Shown: one piece after another, positions 41,563 through 54,842 of the stretch | Layout of the letters: every line of letters starts with the position of its first letter | Numbering within the stretch: the stretch's first letter is position 1 | Source of the DNA: Megalonaias nervosa | Taxonomy: Eukaryota; Mollusca; Bivalvia; Unionida; Unionidae | Assembly (NCBI GenBank): GCA_016617855.1 | Contig: JAECUM010009416.1 | Span: 52,244-116,243, forward strand | Reading direction: 5' to 3' | Length of the DNA: 64,000 nucleotides | Position numbers and translations under genes: made by a program | Notes under the pieces: model-generated | What the model was told of the DNA's origin: nothing | The model's database searches: none | The model's input: only the letters and a program-made list of their open reading frames with translations

Positions 41563-41755
41563 GCCGAGGTGGCTCAGTGGTTAGTGTGCCTGACTCACGA
41601 TGGAAAGGGTGTGGGTTCGATCCTACCATCGGAGCAGGCTGGGTCAGTTACTGTGGTGGGTCATTGGGCAACGCACTTTACTTCAGTTGCCTCGGCACTA
41701 AATAACCTTCTGTTGATACGCCTTAAAACAGAAAACGAAACAAAACAATTATTCG
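41563..41755 (+). mobile_element. tRNA-derived SINE (family D)
   Basis: The head GAGGTGGCTCAGTGGTTAGT with B box GGGTTCGATCC is a clear tRNA-like start. The body TTGGGCAACGCACTTTACTT, then TTGCCTCGGC, resembles the body of family C. It ends in an A-rich AAACAAAAC tail. Confidence 0.8.
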
Positions 41756-42984
41756 TGGTTGCATGTGCTGAGATTTTCTCATTTCTCATGAATATACAAA
41801 AACCTGCTTAACAAATTACTTTTCTCGCCAGTGTGACGCATTAACTTTCGCGTTGTTTGAATGAGCCAATCAAAGTTTCGCTTCCAAACACAGACACTTT
41901 TGGACGATAAAAACTGCTCTTTTATTGGTGTGTATGAGGTTTTTATATTGTGTTGTTGATAACAAACTTGTTTTGAGGCGTACTCATGAAAAACGAGAAC
42001 CTCTCCTCAAAGCTAGCCACGGGTGAGAAAAGAGTGTAGCAGATTGTCGCCCGTGGCTTGCGACGACGACCACACATTTTATACTTATTTCTTAACGTTC
42101 TACTGTAGACTGTCTAATAAACATGACAGTTTTATCTCCTGATTAACAATGTAATAACAGGAAAGTGGCTGTTTAAGAACTGTAAAGTTAGAAACTAAGT
42201 GTGCTGCATTGTGATAAGTGTCAATTTACTTATAACTGACCGTCATGTCTGCACCTAAGTGGAGAAATTAAAGAGAGGAAATTGACGTGTCTCTCAGGAC
42301 TCTACACGTCTTTTACCAAGCTTTAACCATACGTATATCCTAAAAATGATAGTTCAAGATTTGTTCCCAGCCTCCAAGTGCAAATTAAAGGTGAATTAAT
42401 GGTCAGTGATTTTCTTTTATTTTTTTCCCTCCACATTGATTAAGAACGCAACATAATTTACTCTGCAAAGACTAAAATACTTGCAAACAAAGTATATCTA
42501 AATGCAAATAAAACAGATTACATTATTATATACCATGTGGAAAGTGTAATTGTCCAATAATGAAAATATTTTCACCTGTTCTTTTGATGTTCACTTGTTG
42601 CTTCATATGGTTGCCTTTTGCAGTGCAAGTATTATCCAGCGTAAGTTTGGTCTTGGAGTTCACTACCTGAGGACCAAGTACTCTGTAGTCAGGTCCACGC
42701 GCTTTAAAAAGAGAACAATTGTTTTACCGATCGTAAATGATGGGAATTATAGAAATACATTTACATTCTAACACACCTGGAATTGTTACCTGCTTTCCAA
42801 CTGGTTGAGCGTCAAAATCTGCGACACTATAAACCAAGAAAGAAAACTTCTTTTTAAGTATGAGACCATGTGGCCATGTACAAGCGCATAACAAACTTAA
42901 AATACGTACAATACGCTCCTGGGAAAAATACACGCATTAGTTGAATATTATAAAAAAAATATGTAACTATATATAACATTTTAT
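41756..42984. other. Host non-coding stretch
   Basis: No gene recognised on either strand. Confidence 0.3.
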
Positions 42985-43165
42985 CATTTGTACATAAAAA
43001 AAGGGTGTTCGTAGTTATACCAATGTACATAAGAAGGATGTTCCTAGTAATAACTGTACATAAAAAGGGTGTTCATAGTTATACCAATATACATAAGAAG
43101 TGTGTTCGGAGTAATACCAGTGTACGTAAGAAAGTTGTTCGTAGTGTACCAGTGTACACCTGTAA
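42985..43165. repeat. Minisatellite of about 33 bp, five to six units
   Basis: A TACATAAGAAGGGTGTTCGT-type unit with an AGTTATACCAATG spacer repeated with moderate divergence. Confidence 0.8.
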
Positions 43166-43519
43166 ATTACAATCGACCATCTAATTTAACCATATTGTTT
43201 CTAGCGATTACTGTCCCTAAGATGATAAAATATGACGCTTTATTTGGTAGGTTGCTTTACAGTGGACCGAAAATTCCAAAGGCAAGCAGAACACGAATAT
43301 TTGTTGGTGACTGCGAGATCTAAGTTATGTGGAACATTCTTGAGTTTAATCAGCTTTACTAAAATATGGTTTGGGGTTCTATATACGAATCTCATATAGT
43401 TCCATCTCTGTATGGCGATCATAGTGTAAATGCCAGTGATAATTGTTAAATGTTAAGCAAGAAGAGATGAGGAGTACATGTGAGGATGCTAAAATGATAT
43501 TGAAATCTAGTACCATCAC

Positions 43520-44280
43520 TGTTAAAAGGCCTCTATAGTGGAACTACATTAGAGATATCTACCTCTCAATGGTATGAATACTTTAAAGATATCTGCCTCG
43601 GAATGGTGTGATACTTTAAAGATATCTACCTCAGAAAGGGTATGAATACTTTCAAGATATCTATCTCAAATTGGCATTAATACTTTAAAGATATCTACCT
43701 CAGATTGGCATTAATACTTTATAGATATCTACCTCAAATTGGCGTTAATACTTTATAGATATCTACCTCAGATTGGCATTAATACTTTATAGATATCTAC
43801 CTCAAAATGGCGTTAATACTTTCAAGATATCTACCTCAAATTGGCATTAATACTTTAAAGATATCTATCTCAAAATATTATGAATACTTTAAAGATATCT
43901 ACTTCGAAAAGGTGAAAATATTTTAAATATCTCTTCCACTGAATTGTGTGAATGTTTTGTAGATATCTATCTCGGAAAGAGTATGAATTCTTTAAAGATA
44001 TCTACCTCAGAAAGGGTATGAATTCTTTAAAGATATCTACCTCAGAAAAGGTATAAATACTTTAAAGATATCTACCTCGAAATTGGCATTAATACTTTAT
44101 AGACATCTACCTCAAATTGGCATTAATACTTTATAGATATCTACCTCAAATTGGCATTAATACTTTATAGATATCTACCTCAAATTAGCATTAATACTTT
44201 ATAGATATCTACCTCGAAATGGTGAACAGACTTTAAAGATATCAACATAGGAAAGGGTATGAACACTTAAAGATAGTTTT
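43520..44280. repeat. Minisatellite of about 34 bp with GATATC cores, about 21 units
   Basis: The unit is ATACTTTAAAGATATCTACC plus TCAAATTGGCATTA with variants. I count about 21 GATATCT-type cores. Two sub-families (CAGAAAGGGTATGA and CAAATTGGCATTA spacers) are clustered rather than mixed, which suggests local duplications. Confidence 0.92.
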
Positions 44281-44994
44281 ACCATTGATAAAAATATGTG
44301 TGAAATTTGTAATGATGATGATACAAATAAAAGTCTTAAAGGAAAATGAACTCTAATTTACATATGTGCCTTGAATGAATATGCTAAATAATATAAATAT
44401 ATACCAAAGTTTTATTAAAATCCACTGAGCTGGTTTAAAGATATGGCCGATTCATATCAAAAACTGAACTCGTTATGTTATCAACGAAAATCTCCATGAA
44501 GGACATAGTTCTGACGTCACTAGGTAGTATCTCTTTATTGCCGATACATTTGTCTATTGATTCTATGTTGCAAGTAAGTTCATCTTGGAACTCTAAAAAC
44601 TTTACACAGAATAACAACGTTAAACTATATAGCAAATAGTAATGATTAATTCAAATAATGAAAATATACGTGGAACGATCTTACGAGACTCAGAATTTGT
44701 GCAACATACTCCAACTCATTTCTCTACGGTAACACATGCAAAAGATTCGTTATATGACCTCAGAATTGTATCAAGATACTCTGAAATATTGTAAAGACAT
44801 TTACTTTTTATTATGACATCACATTATACCCTTATTCAATCCAAACTGTCTAACACCTGTCAAAACTTGGAGTCATTTTCAACCGTGAAGCTGAAAAGCT
44901 TACAAATATGGCGATATCGTATGGATCGGTAAAGTCGTCGATTGCGGACTGGATACCAAGAAATTATCCTTTACTAGCAAGCAAAACTTTTGTG
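44281..44994. other. Host non-coding stretch
   Basis: No gene seen. Confidence 0.3.
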
Positions 44995-44995
44995 G

Positions 44996-45243
44996 GGGCC
45001 CCGAGTGGCCGAGTGGTCTAAAGCGCTCTCCGTTACGGATCACTGCCATCTCACCTCTGTCTGCGTGGGTTCGAGTGTAAGATTCGGCGAATGGTGGATA
45101 TGTGAGAAAGCTTGCCAGCTTCTCATGGGTCGGTGGTTCTTTCCGCGGATTTCCCGGTTTCTTCCTCCACCATTAATACTGGCCGCCAATGTATAGCCTA
45201 TCGTGTGCTGAAAAATGGCGTTAAGCCCCACAACAACAACAAA
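44996..45243 (+). mobile_element. SINE family A copy 3
   Basis: A well-kept copy: head GAGTGGCCGAGTGGTCTAAA, B box GTGGGTTCGAGT, body TTCCCGGTTTCTTCCTCCAC, and 3' end GTGCTGAAAAATGGCGTTAA with a CAACAACAAC tail. Confidence 0.92.
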
Positions 45244-45364
45244 ACTTTTGTTGATACTGAACGTTCAATCAATTTTACATTTGATAAATTTGTTTTATTA
45301 CAAACAGTTTGTTCTCCTTGATTCAGACATCGTAGAAGCAGGGCATTAAATGACTTTAAATACT

Positions 45365-46080
45365 CAAATCACCAGGTGGGGACGGGTTACCGTGTGAATT
45401 TCGCAGATGCAAAGAAGATACAACAATATCCGATTTTACTGGTCAGTTTCATGCCATATGCATTCAATCGTACATTCCCCAAAACGTGGCGACAATGTGT
45501 GGTATTACCTCTACATAGAAAATGTTGTTTGTTTAATCTATTAGATACCTGTAGTAAAATATTGAACACAGATATAATAAAATAATCGTCCCATTATAAC
45601 AATAAAATACCAGAAGCATAAACTATATTTACAGCGCGTTATTCAACTATAGACACTATTTTTGCATTGCAGTTACTTATCGAAAAATATTTCTCGAAGA
45701 AAAGGAGCCGGATATTAAAGTCTGCATATATATTTAAGAAAGGTATTTGACTCAGTTGATGAAAACTCCGGTATGCTTTATTACAAGACGGTATTCACCT
45801 AAAGATTGTGTGACTAATTTAGAAGAATCAAAAAAATGATATATGGAGATTCGGATTCGGATAATTCTGAAAATTAGTTTCTAAATCATCACGTGGAGTC
45901 TTCCCGTATATCGGCTTGTTGATAGGCCATACACACAATATGGATTTTGTCAAGGTTTTTGAGTTCACTTCTATTTTCGTTGTTTTTAGCAATCTGTTAC
46001 CTCCAATGAATGAACACAGTCTCAACGGTGTTCATGTCGATGAAGAGTAAGTTAATACCATGTTATTACTACATCCTGAT
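45365..46080 (+). pseudogene. LINE reverse transcriptase remnant
   Basis: Plus-strand pieces in several frames give FNRTFPKTWRQCVVLPLHRK (RT finger/palm start), an LLDTCSKIL segment, a YSTIDTIFALQLLIEKYFSK segment and a later QG/LLFSLFLAI-like segment. This order matches RT domains of CR1- or RTE-like LINEs. Stops and frameshifts are frequent. No endonuclease or tail is seen. Confidence 0.7.
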
Positions 46081-48439
46081 GGTTTACACATATTTACTGA
46101 GTCAGTTGTGTAATTACAGACAAAATGACAATTAGAAGAGTTTTATTTTAAGAAATATGGTTTAGTGATTAATATGACAAAGACGTTAAGGGAGAAAACT
46201 GGAAGTGTTTTGATCAAGATAATAAAGTGACAACATAACTTATTATGGCAATTTGGGAATTTTATATTCAAACAGAACCAATTGGTCCATCGCAATTTAA
46301 AATACATTAATAAAATCAATACATCATTGATTTCTGGTAAGAACTGTAAAAAAAAATTAAAAATTGGTTTGTCGACGTCAGAATTAGATTTTAAACTGAT
46401 TGCTCAAACCTGTTCAGTTCGTGTCTCTGACATTAGAGGTTATAGGAACAGAAAAGCCATTTGACTAAATCATCATAACTACCTGTAGAATACATATGTG
46501 AATTATTTATTAGGTGCATCAATATAAATACTGGTGTCATTTTTTTTGCATGCCAAATTATAGATATCCTAAAATCTACATAATATGTTTGATAATGAGA
46601 AAAATTGCAAGGGATCTTATTTATCTGAGTCTTCATTGCTGTTATCGTCAGTTTTTCTCTTAATTTTGGGGAAAAAAACTTTCACCCTATAATTTATGGA
46701 GACACATATATGTATGCACACATGCATACATACATATATACATTTATGTAGGCAGCAAAGTAGATGACTGATTATGCAGAAGTAAATAATTGGATTGATG
46801 GAGGGAAACGAGCAGCGCTCGGGTGAATGTATAGATAAATGAATGAATGGAATGATCGATAGGTAGATAGAAAGAAGAAAGAAGAATGAGAGTTTATTTG
46901 GCACGTAGATGCAAAATCTGTATAACTAAAAATATAGTTTACGGTTTAATCTGATGATACTATACTCCGTAGATGAATGTCCGGCAATATTCACGAAACC
47001 CAGGCAAATTGCACCAATCGTGGACCACGAGGCAGATTTCGTTCTAAAAATTACAACAACAAAAACTGAGTTAAGACTTGACAGTGAAGAATTATAATTT
47101 AAAAACATGAACAAAATCGGGTATCCTCAAAAAACTCACGTAGCTTGCATAGGTGTACATCACAAATGCTTTTTTTAAAATAAAGAAATACAACATTTAG
47201 TCTCGAGCGAGGACTGTTCATCTATTTTAAACGTGCTTGTTTGATAAGGACGGTCGAAAAAATCATCATGTATCCGTCATTTCCTACAAAACTCATAACA
47301 CACTTCCTAGCACCAAAAAAACCCCCAAAACAAGATTCCTTGGCTTAGAACATGATTAAGAGATTTTAAAAATATGATTTGCATGCACCTTTTCTCATTC
47401 CTTTCGAATCCATTCACAGGGGACAATTCTCTTAAGCATTTAGAAACGAAACCAAGGTACAAAAGAACTAGAAGCCGAAAAGTACCAAATTATAGAGCCA
47501 GTTCGCCGCAGAGGAAAACAAAGAAAGTGTTTCATGAGAACAATGTATCCAGCTGAACAAATATTTATATTGCTTCTCTTAGCAGTCAATGATTGTCGTC
47601 ATAAATTGTCTTTCGATGGTTATCGGGGTTAAAAACCCGAATAACCTAGTTTGTTTCCTACAGTCTGTAATTGTATTTATCCCAGAATATCGGTCTGTGC
47701 TCTGAAAACCATCTTTATGAATGATTTGGAGTTTTCAACGTTCGCAATAGATCTAATTCTGAGAACACCATTCATTATTTTCATTATTATCTTGGTAATA
47801 ACAAACTGATATATAAAGTCCATAAAAAACACACTGATCTGGATCTTGGATCTAGAGCATTGCAGTACTTATGGCTATCGTTTGAAATGAAATAAATTTA
47901 TGTTAGAGTTTTATGGATTTTACCTGACAGTCGGGTTTAACTGCTAGAAAGAAGAATAAAAGACTGCTATGGATAATAAAAATATGATCCGATTCCGATA
48001 ATGGCACTAGCGAATACTATCCAAATTAATTAGGAGTTGTGGTAACAGATATTCGCAGATTTTAGTCCCATCGCAAGTTAATTTGGTTTAAAAAATAGAC
48101 ATTTTACTTATGACATATTCAGCAAAAATGTTAGCCTTATGACAGTGGATGTAGAAGTTTACAAAGTTCAATTACTATTCTGTAACAATCAATATTATCG
48201 AAAGCCATGGCGATATTTCTCTAGATTCGGTGTCAGTCGACCTCTCGATAAAAGCCCCGCTGTACTTTAAGTGGGGCCCCATCAAGGAAACCAATTTGCA
48301 AAAGTTGTTTTAATTTGTAGAATAAATCATCTAAACCTGGCAGCTGAAACATAATGCTGATAGGAGGAAAATCCACATTTAATACTTTAGCATTAGAATA
48401 TTGAGGAAAAAGATAATAAAACACCAAACACATTAGTAC
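46081..48439. other. Host non-coding stretch
   Basis: 2.3 kb with no supportable gene. A minus-strand frame at 48233-48433 (with LKVQRGFYREVD at the end) is not recognised. Confidence 0.3.
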
Positions 48440-49200
48440 TGTGACGGTTCTATAGTCTTAAACTAAAGAACAAAAAAGACCGAAAACCAACAAATTGTGT
48501 AAAATTCAAACATAATTACTTCCCTAAAATACAAAGTGAAAAATTAAAAATAACTTACAGTATGGTGAATGAAATCCTAAATAGTCCTAAAGTTCTTTCA
48601 CAAGTCCATAAGAATCCAGTATTCCAAATGAGTTCCAGTGGTATTCCGAATGAAGTTCAAGCTATTGTGCTAATGTACCAATAGTCTTGATGTATCACAA
48701 TGATATAATCCACAATGTCTTTAAACGAATTCACTGTAATTCCAAGTCAGCTAATTAGTCTTAAAGTCTGAGTACTTTGTAATTCCAATTATAAATTTAA
48801 ATAAATTAATTAAATCCTCTCAGCTGAATTGAACATAACTAAATGTCTCCTGTAAGACTGATGTTTATGCTATGAATCACTAATTCTCAGTAAAACAGCC
48901 CTTATATAGAACCAAAAAATTAAGACGTAATAACATCAACATAATGAGAGTCGAATATTTATTCCAGATCATTATAACTTTGTCCACAAGGTCAGGTACT
49001 TAACAGCTAACCAATCAGGAACTCCAAGCGAAAAACACATAACCTGAACTCAAATCACATCAGATTTGTCAACAAGATTTCTTTTATACCTTCCAAGGTC
49101 AAAAAGCTCACATCAACATGTTTACTTCAATTAAAAGTGCAACTCAGTATCTTGAAACTATGCAATGTGTTTAACAATGACCTCATCTTAAAGTACAAAC
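48440..49200 (+). repeat. Dispersed repeat, copy 1
   Basis: Shares blocks with 61400-62000 in reverse (for example TTGATGTATCACAATGA, and TTTGTAATTCCAAT followed by AATTTAAATAAA) and more weakly with 51480-52210. It is an unclassified mobile element with no coding region seen. Confidence 0.7.
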
Positions 49201-50138
49201 CCACAATAATAAAGAAAATTTGTATTTAATATGTTATTTGCTAAAAAAATCTTTGCAATCTATAATCATAAAAATTAACACACATACTATAGAAATACAT
49301 AGCAATAAAAAAAGAAAAACTATTGAAGCTTTGTCAGATGGACTTAATTCATTTCCTAAAGTTACATTTGAACAAAAAGAATCTTACTGAAGAAGGTACA
49401 CGTTGTCTTTTTTGGCAATGCAGCGGTACCTCAGTCTCGTTTGGCCCTCGATCCGTACAAACAAATACTTTTTCCGAACCCATACGATTTCTCTTTTGCT
49501 TTCGTCAATATTCTTCCATTTGTCCCTCAGATTTTCATGGAATTGGCATCCGGACCCTGGGGCAGATATTAAACGCTAAGTGTTGTTCGTTTTCTTTTTC
49601 AAAAAAATTACCTCTAATGATAAATTAGCAATAACCTTTGAAACATAGAATAATACGACTGAGGCAGTGACAATATTTTTACTTAAGGGCGTAGGAGTTA
49701 CGGCAATAGGAAGTTGCACAACAAAGTTTTAACTAAATGTGAAATATAGGTCACAGTGGCCTATAATAGTAGAAGAGATACAAGCTTTTGGAGATACAGG
49801 AACAACACAATTTAAAGTTTTAAGCCTGGGTTGTGCTTCGTGCCCGTAAACCTATGTGATCAATAGTTATAGACAAACAAACTTCAGGAAAGTTGCTAAT
49901 GCATGAAAAGTATTTGCCAGGGACTTTCTTTTGTCACAAGGGTTATAGTAGTGAAATGGATGCCTATACTCCTCAAGTGCCATTGATCTAATCTGATCAG
50001 TGTATGAGAAAAAACTTTGATCACAAAAACATTTTCCTGAGGCAGTGCTTAAAATACAGATTGTGACCTACTTTACAGATATTATCTTCCACCAAGATTC
50101 TTTGATTTTCGTAGGATAGTATGTACAATTAGTAAAGA
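49201..50138. other. Host non-coding stretch
   Basis: No gene recognised. Confidence 0.3.
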
Positions 50139-51262
50139 AAATTCTGGTCATGAGCACGGTTTTGAAGAGTATTATCGTGGTCATGAGCACGGTTTTGTCG
50201 AGTATTATCGTGGTCATGAGCACGGTTTGTAGAATAGTGTCGTGGTAATGAGTGTGATTTTTTAAGATGGTGTAGTGGTCATAATCATGATTTGGTATGA
50301 TAGTGTCTTGGTCATGAGCAGTGCCGGATTAAGGCCTTTCAGGGCCCTAAGCATTAAAAATATTATGTTGCCCCCCCCCCCCGATGTGAAACTCAAAGAA
50401 ACCTTCCCCCCAAATATTATAAGCTAAAAGGTGGGAAAATACCAGTGTTGCCATCATTCCAAATTAAAATACTCGTTCATGCAGACGAAATGTGTAATTC
50501 AATAAATTTGATCATCAACAATTTGAATTTTTTTCTGATGCCCCTGTGGGGCTGGTGCCCTAAGCACATGCTTAGTGTGGTTAATAGGTAATCCGGGACT
50601 GGTCATGAGCATGGTTTGGTAGGACAGTGTCGTGGTCATGAGCATGGTTTGGTAGAATAGTATCGTGGTCATAAGCATGGTTTAGTAGGATAGTGTCGTG
50701 GTCATGAGCATGGTTTGGTAGGATAGTGTCGTGGTCATGAGCATGGTTTGGTAGGATAGTGTCGTGGTCATGAACATGGTTTGGTAGGATAGTATTGTGG
50801 TCATAATCATGGTTTGGTAGGATAGTATCGTGGTCATAAGCATGGTTTGGTAGGATAGTATCGTGATCATGAGCATGGCTTGGTAGGATAGTATCATGGT
50901 CATGAGCATGGTTTGGTAGGATAGTATCGTGGCCATAAGCATGGTTCGGTAGGATAGTATCGTGGTCATAAGCATGGTTTGGTAGGATAGTATCGTGGTC
51001 ATAAGCATGGTTTGGTAGGATAGTGTCGTGGTCATAATTATAGTTTGGTAGGATAGTATCGTGGTCATAAGCATGGTTCGGTAGGATGGTGTCGTGGTCA
51101 TAAGCATGGTTTGGTAGGATAATGTCGTGGTCATAAGTATAGTTTGGTAGGATAGTGTCGTGGTCATAAGCATGGTTCGGTAGGATAGTGTCGTGGTCAT
51201 AAGCATGGTTCGGTAGGTTAGTGTCGTGGTTTTGGTCTTATAGGATGTACTAAAGGTCATGG
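50139..51262. repeat. 33-bp minisatellite, about 25 units, split by a MITE
   Basis: The unit GGTTTGGTAGGATAGTGTCG plus TGGTCATAAGCAT is 33 bp long, so reading frames stay open through it. The minus strand gives a 194-codon frame of an 11-residue repeat (TMLMTTILSYQ-like) that I regard as an artefact. The array is interrupted at 50319-50601 by a MITE. Confidence 0.93.
50319..50601. mobile_element. hAT-type MITE, 283 bp, inside the minisatellite
   Basis: Ends are CAGTGCCGGATTA and TAATCCGGGACTG (12 of 13 bases complementary). The octamer GTCATGAG flanks both sides (50311-50318 and 50602-50609). Because GTCATGAG also occurs in the minisatellite unit, the duplication is less decisive than usual. 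Confidence 0.82.
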
Positions 51263-51479
51263 TCATGAGCTACAAAACAAAAGTAGCAGTAGAAACACGT
51301 TCTAACGTTTGTTTATAAATGCCTAATTATTTGTATGTACGAAAGCAGACGCCGGGGAGGGGAGGGGGCAATAGAACAGATCACTTATACTTCGTAGAGA
51401 CAAGGTAAACATTAATTCTTTTTGCTGCATTTGTTACCAGTCTATGCTTTTAAAATAAGTAACAGAAAAGAGTGAAGAC

Positions 51480-52210
51480 AACAAGATTTGTAAAATTTAA
51501 CAAATAATTTATTTCCCTAGAACAGAATGAAGAAATTGAGATAAAAGAATTTACGGTATTGCGAATCAAATCCCCTCCCCCCCCAAAAAAAAAGAATAAT
51601 CCAAGAATAAAAAAGACACAAGTCCTAGTAATAAAAAGTCCTGAATAAAACTCAGTTCAAGTCCCGAATAGATCCAAAATTGAAGGTGATGACGTGTCTG
51701 TTATGGCCTGCGAAGTGCTGATGTATCAACAGCCTCTTGTTGAATCACAGAAATATTATTCCAGGTTTGAATTCAGTACAAATTCCAATGAATGCCTTAT
51801 TCAAGAATTTTGTCAGAGCACTTTTGTATTTCCAGAGAAAATAATCACTTGAATTCAATAAGTTGAAGAAAATAAAATTCAGCCCAAACTGGTCACAACA
51901 TTATACGACTTAAAAGTGCTAGATGTTAAAGCACGACTGGTCAAATCCTTACAGTCACAAGATAATATAGTTATCTACTTGACCTCAGGTCACAATTAGC
52001 ATTTTCTACAAACAACCGTTACCTAATCCAAATGGAAGATAACCTTCTAGAATGATCTAATGAGCCTTGTTTATTTACAGCACAATAGCCTTCAAAATTC
52101 ACTTAGGAATCTCCAAAACCCTGACCCTGATCAACACTTTTAAGCCTTCTTGTTTACCTGAATAATAATCCTGATAATAAGCTCATACACATAGAGAATA
52201 ATGCAGCTAT
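51480..52210 (+). repeat. Dispersed repeat, copy 2
   Basis: Resembles copy 1 in the TTATTTCCCTARAA start, a TGATGTATCA core, and the later GACCTCAGGTCA- and AACACTTTTAAGCC-like blocks. It is the most diverged copy. Confidence 0.5.
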
Positions 52211-54270
52211 TATTAATTGTTTACATAAATGAAATTTAAAAAAGTCAGTCAGGGGGCAGAATGCGAAAGGCGTAGTTGATGCGGGCCACGGTCCATTTTG
52301 GGGCTGCACAGGCCCCATGCAAAGTGGGTGATTTGCATGGTTCCTGTGTTATGGCGGTCTCAGCGCCCAAATGGATTGTTTTTGGTTTCATGGTTTACAA
52401 ATTTATATTCAGGTCTGATTTTCAACTAAGTTGTTTATCACATACTCTGTTAAATTAATTTTGTAAATAACTTTATGCATGTTATATCATATGAATAAAA
52501 TATTATTTTCAATACAATTATCACTTATGTGGCCTGCATCAGCAAATCGTTTTCCAGCGTTATTCATTATGCTCAAATTCTTACTTTCCTCCTTACTTTT
52601 CTCCTTGCTGTCCTCATCTTAAAATTAAACTTAATTTGGTAATCTAATTGCTCACATATAATGTACTTAGAGTGCTTGTTATCCTCTCATGCACACTTCA
52701 TCAAAAATGAAAATAAAAGAAGTCAATCAGGTCAAGCAGAAATGAAATCAGTTTTGGACAAGGTCAAGTCCAGCAAACAATGTTATATTACAATAACATG
52801 TAATGAAATAAACAAATTTAAAACAAACAGACAAACAATTAAATTAAATATACATAACACATTAGCTTCTAATATTTTCGTATCATTAAATTATTTTGCA
52901 AGCGTGAGAAAATGGTGTCATTACAAATGTGGATAAACTGACCTTCTTGAGTTAAAAGTGGCATGAAAAAATACAGGTTTTTTCTTATTATTTATGTACA
53001 TCCTGCCGTGATAGAGAAATGTCGTCGTTCAGCAACTCAAGTTCTTTTCTTAGAAAATTATTCTGTCAGGAAATTCCGTTAAGTTATTTTTGAAAGATAT
53101 AATCTTATATGTCACATTTCGTATTTATTAAACAAAAATAGCAGTAGAAACATGTTCAAGCATTCGTCTATAAATACACAGTTATTGTATTTTCTAATCG
53201 AATACTACAGTAAAATCAAACAGGGAGTCGGATATAACTGGAAAGGAGAGAGTGAGATTTTTTTTAATTGATTTATTCCTCCGGCAATATCAACTGTATC
53301 CGCGAAAATATCACTCGGTCAATTCTCTTTCAAGATCTTTGGCGTTCATCAAAATAAGACTGCTGTCTTATTTTAATTGTTAGCATGCTTTACTCAGTTT
53401 CTTCTGCGCTTGCAGTTTCTGGGCAATATAGTAGATTCCAGTAAGTTACTCTCTCTATTATCTCTGAACTCAAAGGTTTTTCTTATTCTATATAATTTTA
53501 TTTCATATTGTAAAAGGAACAAAGACAAAAATTGATGCATACGTCCTTTGTTTAGTATATGCATGTTTGTACGCCATTTCACAAGGAGGAATAATACCAG
53601 GTTCTATAACTCCTTTTCCCCTAGAGAAACTACAGAATCGAAAACCAAGAAATGTTTAGCTGTGTGTAATGGTCAGTATCACCATCTAACATGCATACGA
53701 TCCAAGTTCAAATTCAATAGTGTGACCTCTATCTTTTTGTTCCATTTTGTACATCTCCTGTTTTACATTGAAGTAGGAAGGAGAATTATGTTACCACATA
53801 TATTTTCTGTACAAATACACAAAACACAGCAGAACATAAAAGATAACCGATAGACTGGTTACATTATCCCGAGGGATACAGTATGCACAATATCGAGACG
53901 TATGTCTATGATTGTCAATACATTTGAGTATAAAATAAAAAGAAAATTTGATTGCTCCCAATTAATAACCGGTATATTTCATCTCGTGGGTCAAAAACTC
54001 GAGTATCTTCACCCACTCGATTAGATTAAATATATATGTTATTCACTGGTTTCAAGCAAATATCATCTATCTAAAAGGAATGAAATAAAATTCAGTCGCT
54101 GAGAAGCAAACACCTTACCTTTTACATCACCCGCCAATGCAGATAGAACTATTAATAATAGAAGACAGTACAGCATTATTTTCCAAGTTCATCCTTATTT
54201 CTCCATAGAAGAAGATTGTTCGTCTAGATAAGAACGAAATGCAAAGATGAGCTGTGATTATTAGCTTGCA
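52211..54270. other. Host non-coding stretch
   Basis: No gene that I can support. Short frames at 52276-52458 and 52661-52936 have no domain. Confidence 0.3.
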
Positions 54271-54271
54271 T

Positions 54272-54342
54272 TTTTACTGTATATTATATTATATTATATT
54301 ATATTATATTATATTATATTATATTATATTATATTATATTAT
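54272..54342. repeat. (ATATT)n pentanucleotide microsatellite
   Basis: About 70 bp of TATATTATATTATATT; a second run with a few changes lies at 54788-54842. Confidence 0.95.
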
Positions 54343-54463
54343 TGATCAGTTTCATAGTTTGATTGACTAATCATCCAGGCAAGTCATAAATGTAAAGAGT
54401 TTACCAATGATCCTTTATGGCAGAACAACGTTAAGTTCATCAATATTTCTCTATAAAAGAAAC

Positions 54464-54711
54464 CTCGACCGAGTCATACCAAAGACTTTTAAAAAAATGG
54501 TACTAACAGCTGCTTCGCTTGGCGCTCAGCATTAAGAGGTTAGTGTTAGGGATAGGCGGCCTGGCGTCAGGATAATGTGACTGGGTGGGACATGATGCTA
54601 CATGTCTGCAGCATGATGCCCCAGTGCTAGACATCACTATAAACTGTCACAATGCAGACATCGTAGCGATATGACTGAAAAATTGTTAAAGCTACGTTAA
54701 AAATCCACTAT
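54464..54711 (+). mobile_element. SINE family B, 5'-truncated copy
   Basis: Starts at the B box region (CCTCGACCGAGTCATACC) and runs to the 3' end GTTAAAGCTACGTTAAAAAT. It lies between two (ATATT)n arrays flanked by similar AAGAAGATTGTTCGTCTA / AAGAAGCTTGCTCGTCTA segments (54207 and 54714), so the local sequence was duplicated. Confidence 0.85.
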
Positions 54712-54787
54712 AAAAGAAGCTTGCTCGTCTATAGAATGACGAAGCAAGAAAAGGATCAGTGACTATTAGCTTGTGTTTACTATCTGA

Positions 54788-54842
54788 TTATATTATATTA
54801 CATTATATTATATTATATTATATTATGTTATATTATATTATA
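54788..54842. repeat. (ATATT)n microsatellite, second array
   Basis: A partner of the 54272 array within a duplicated segment. Confidence 0.9.

Noticed and set aside
50682..51266. 194-codon minus-strand frame with 11-residue repeats
   Set aside because: A 33-bp minisatellite keeps any stop-free frame open; no other coding evidence.
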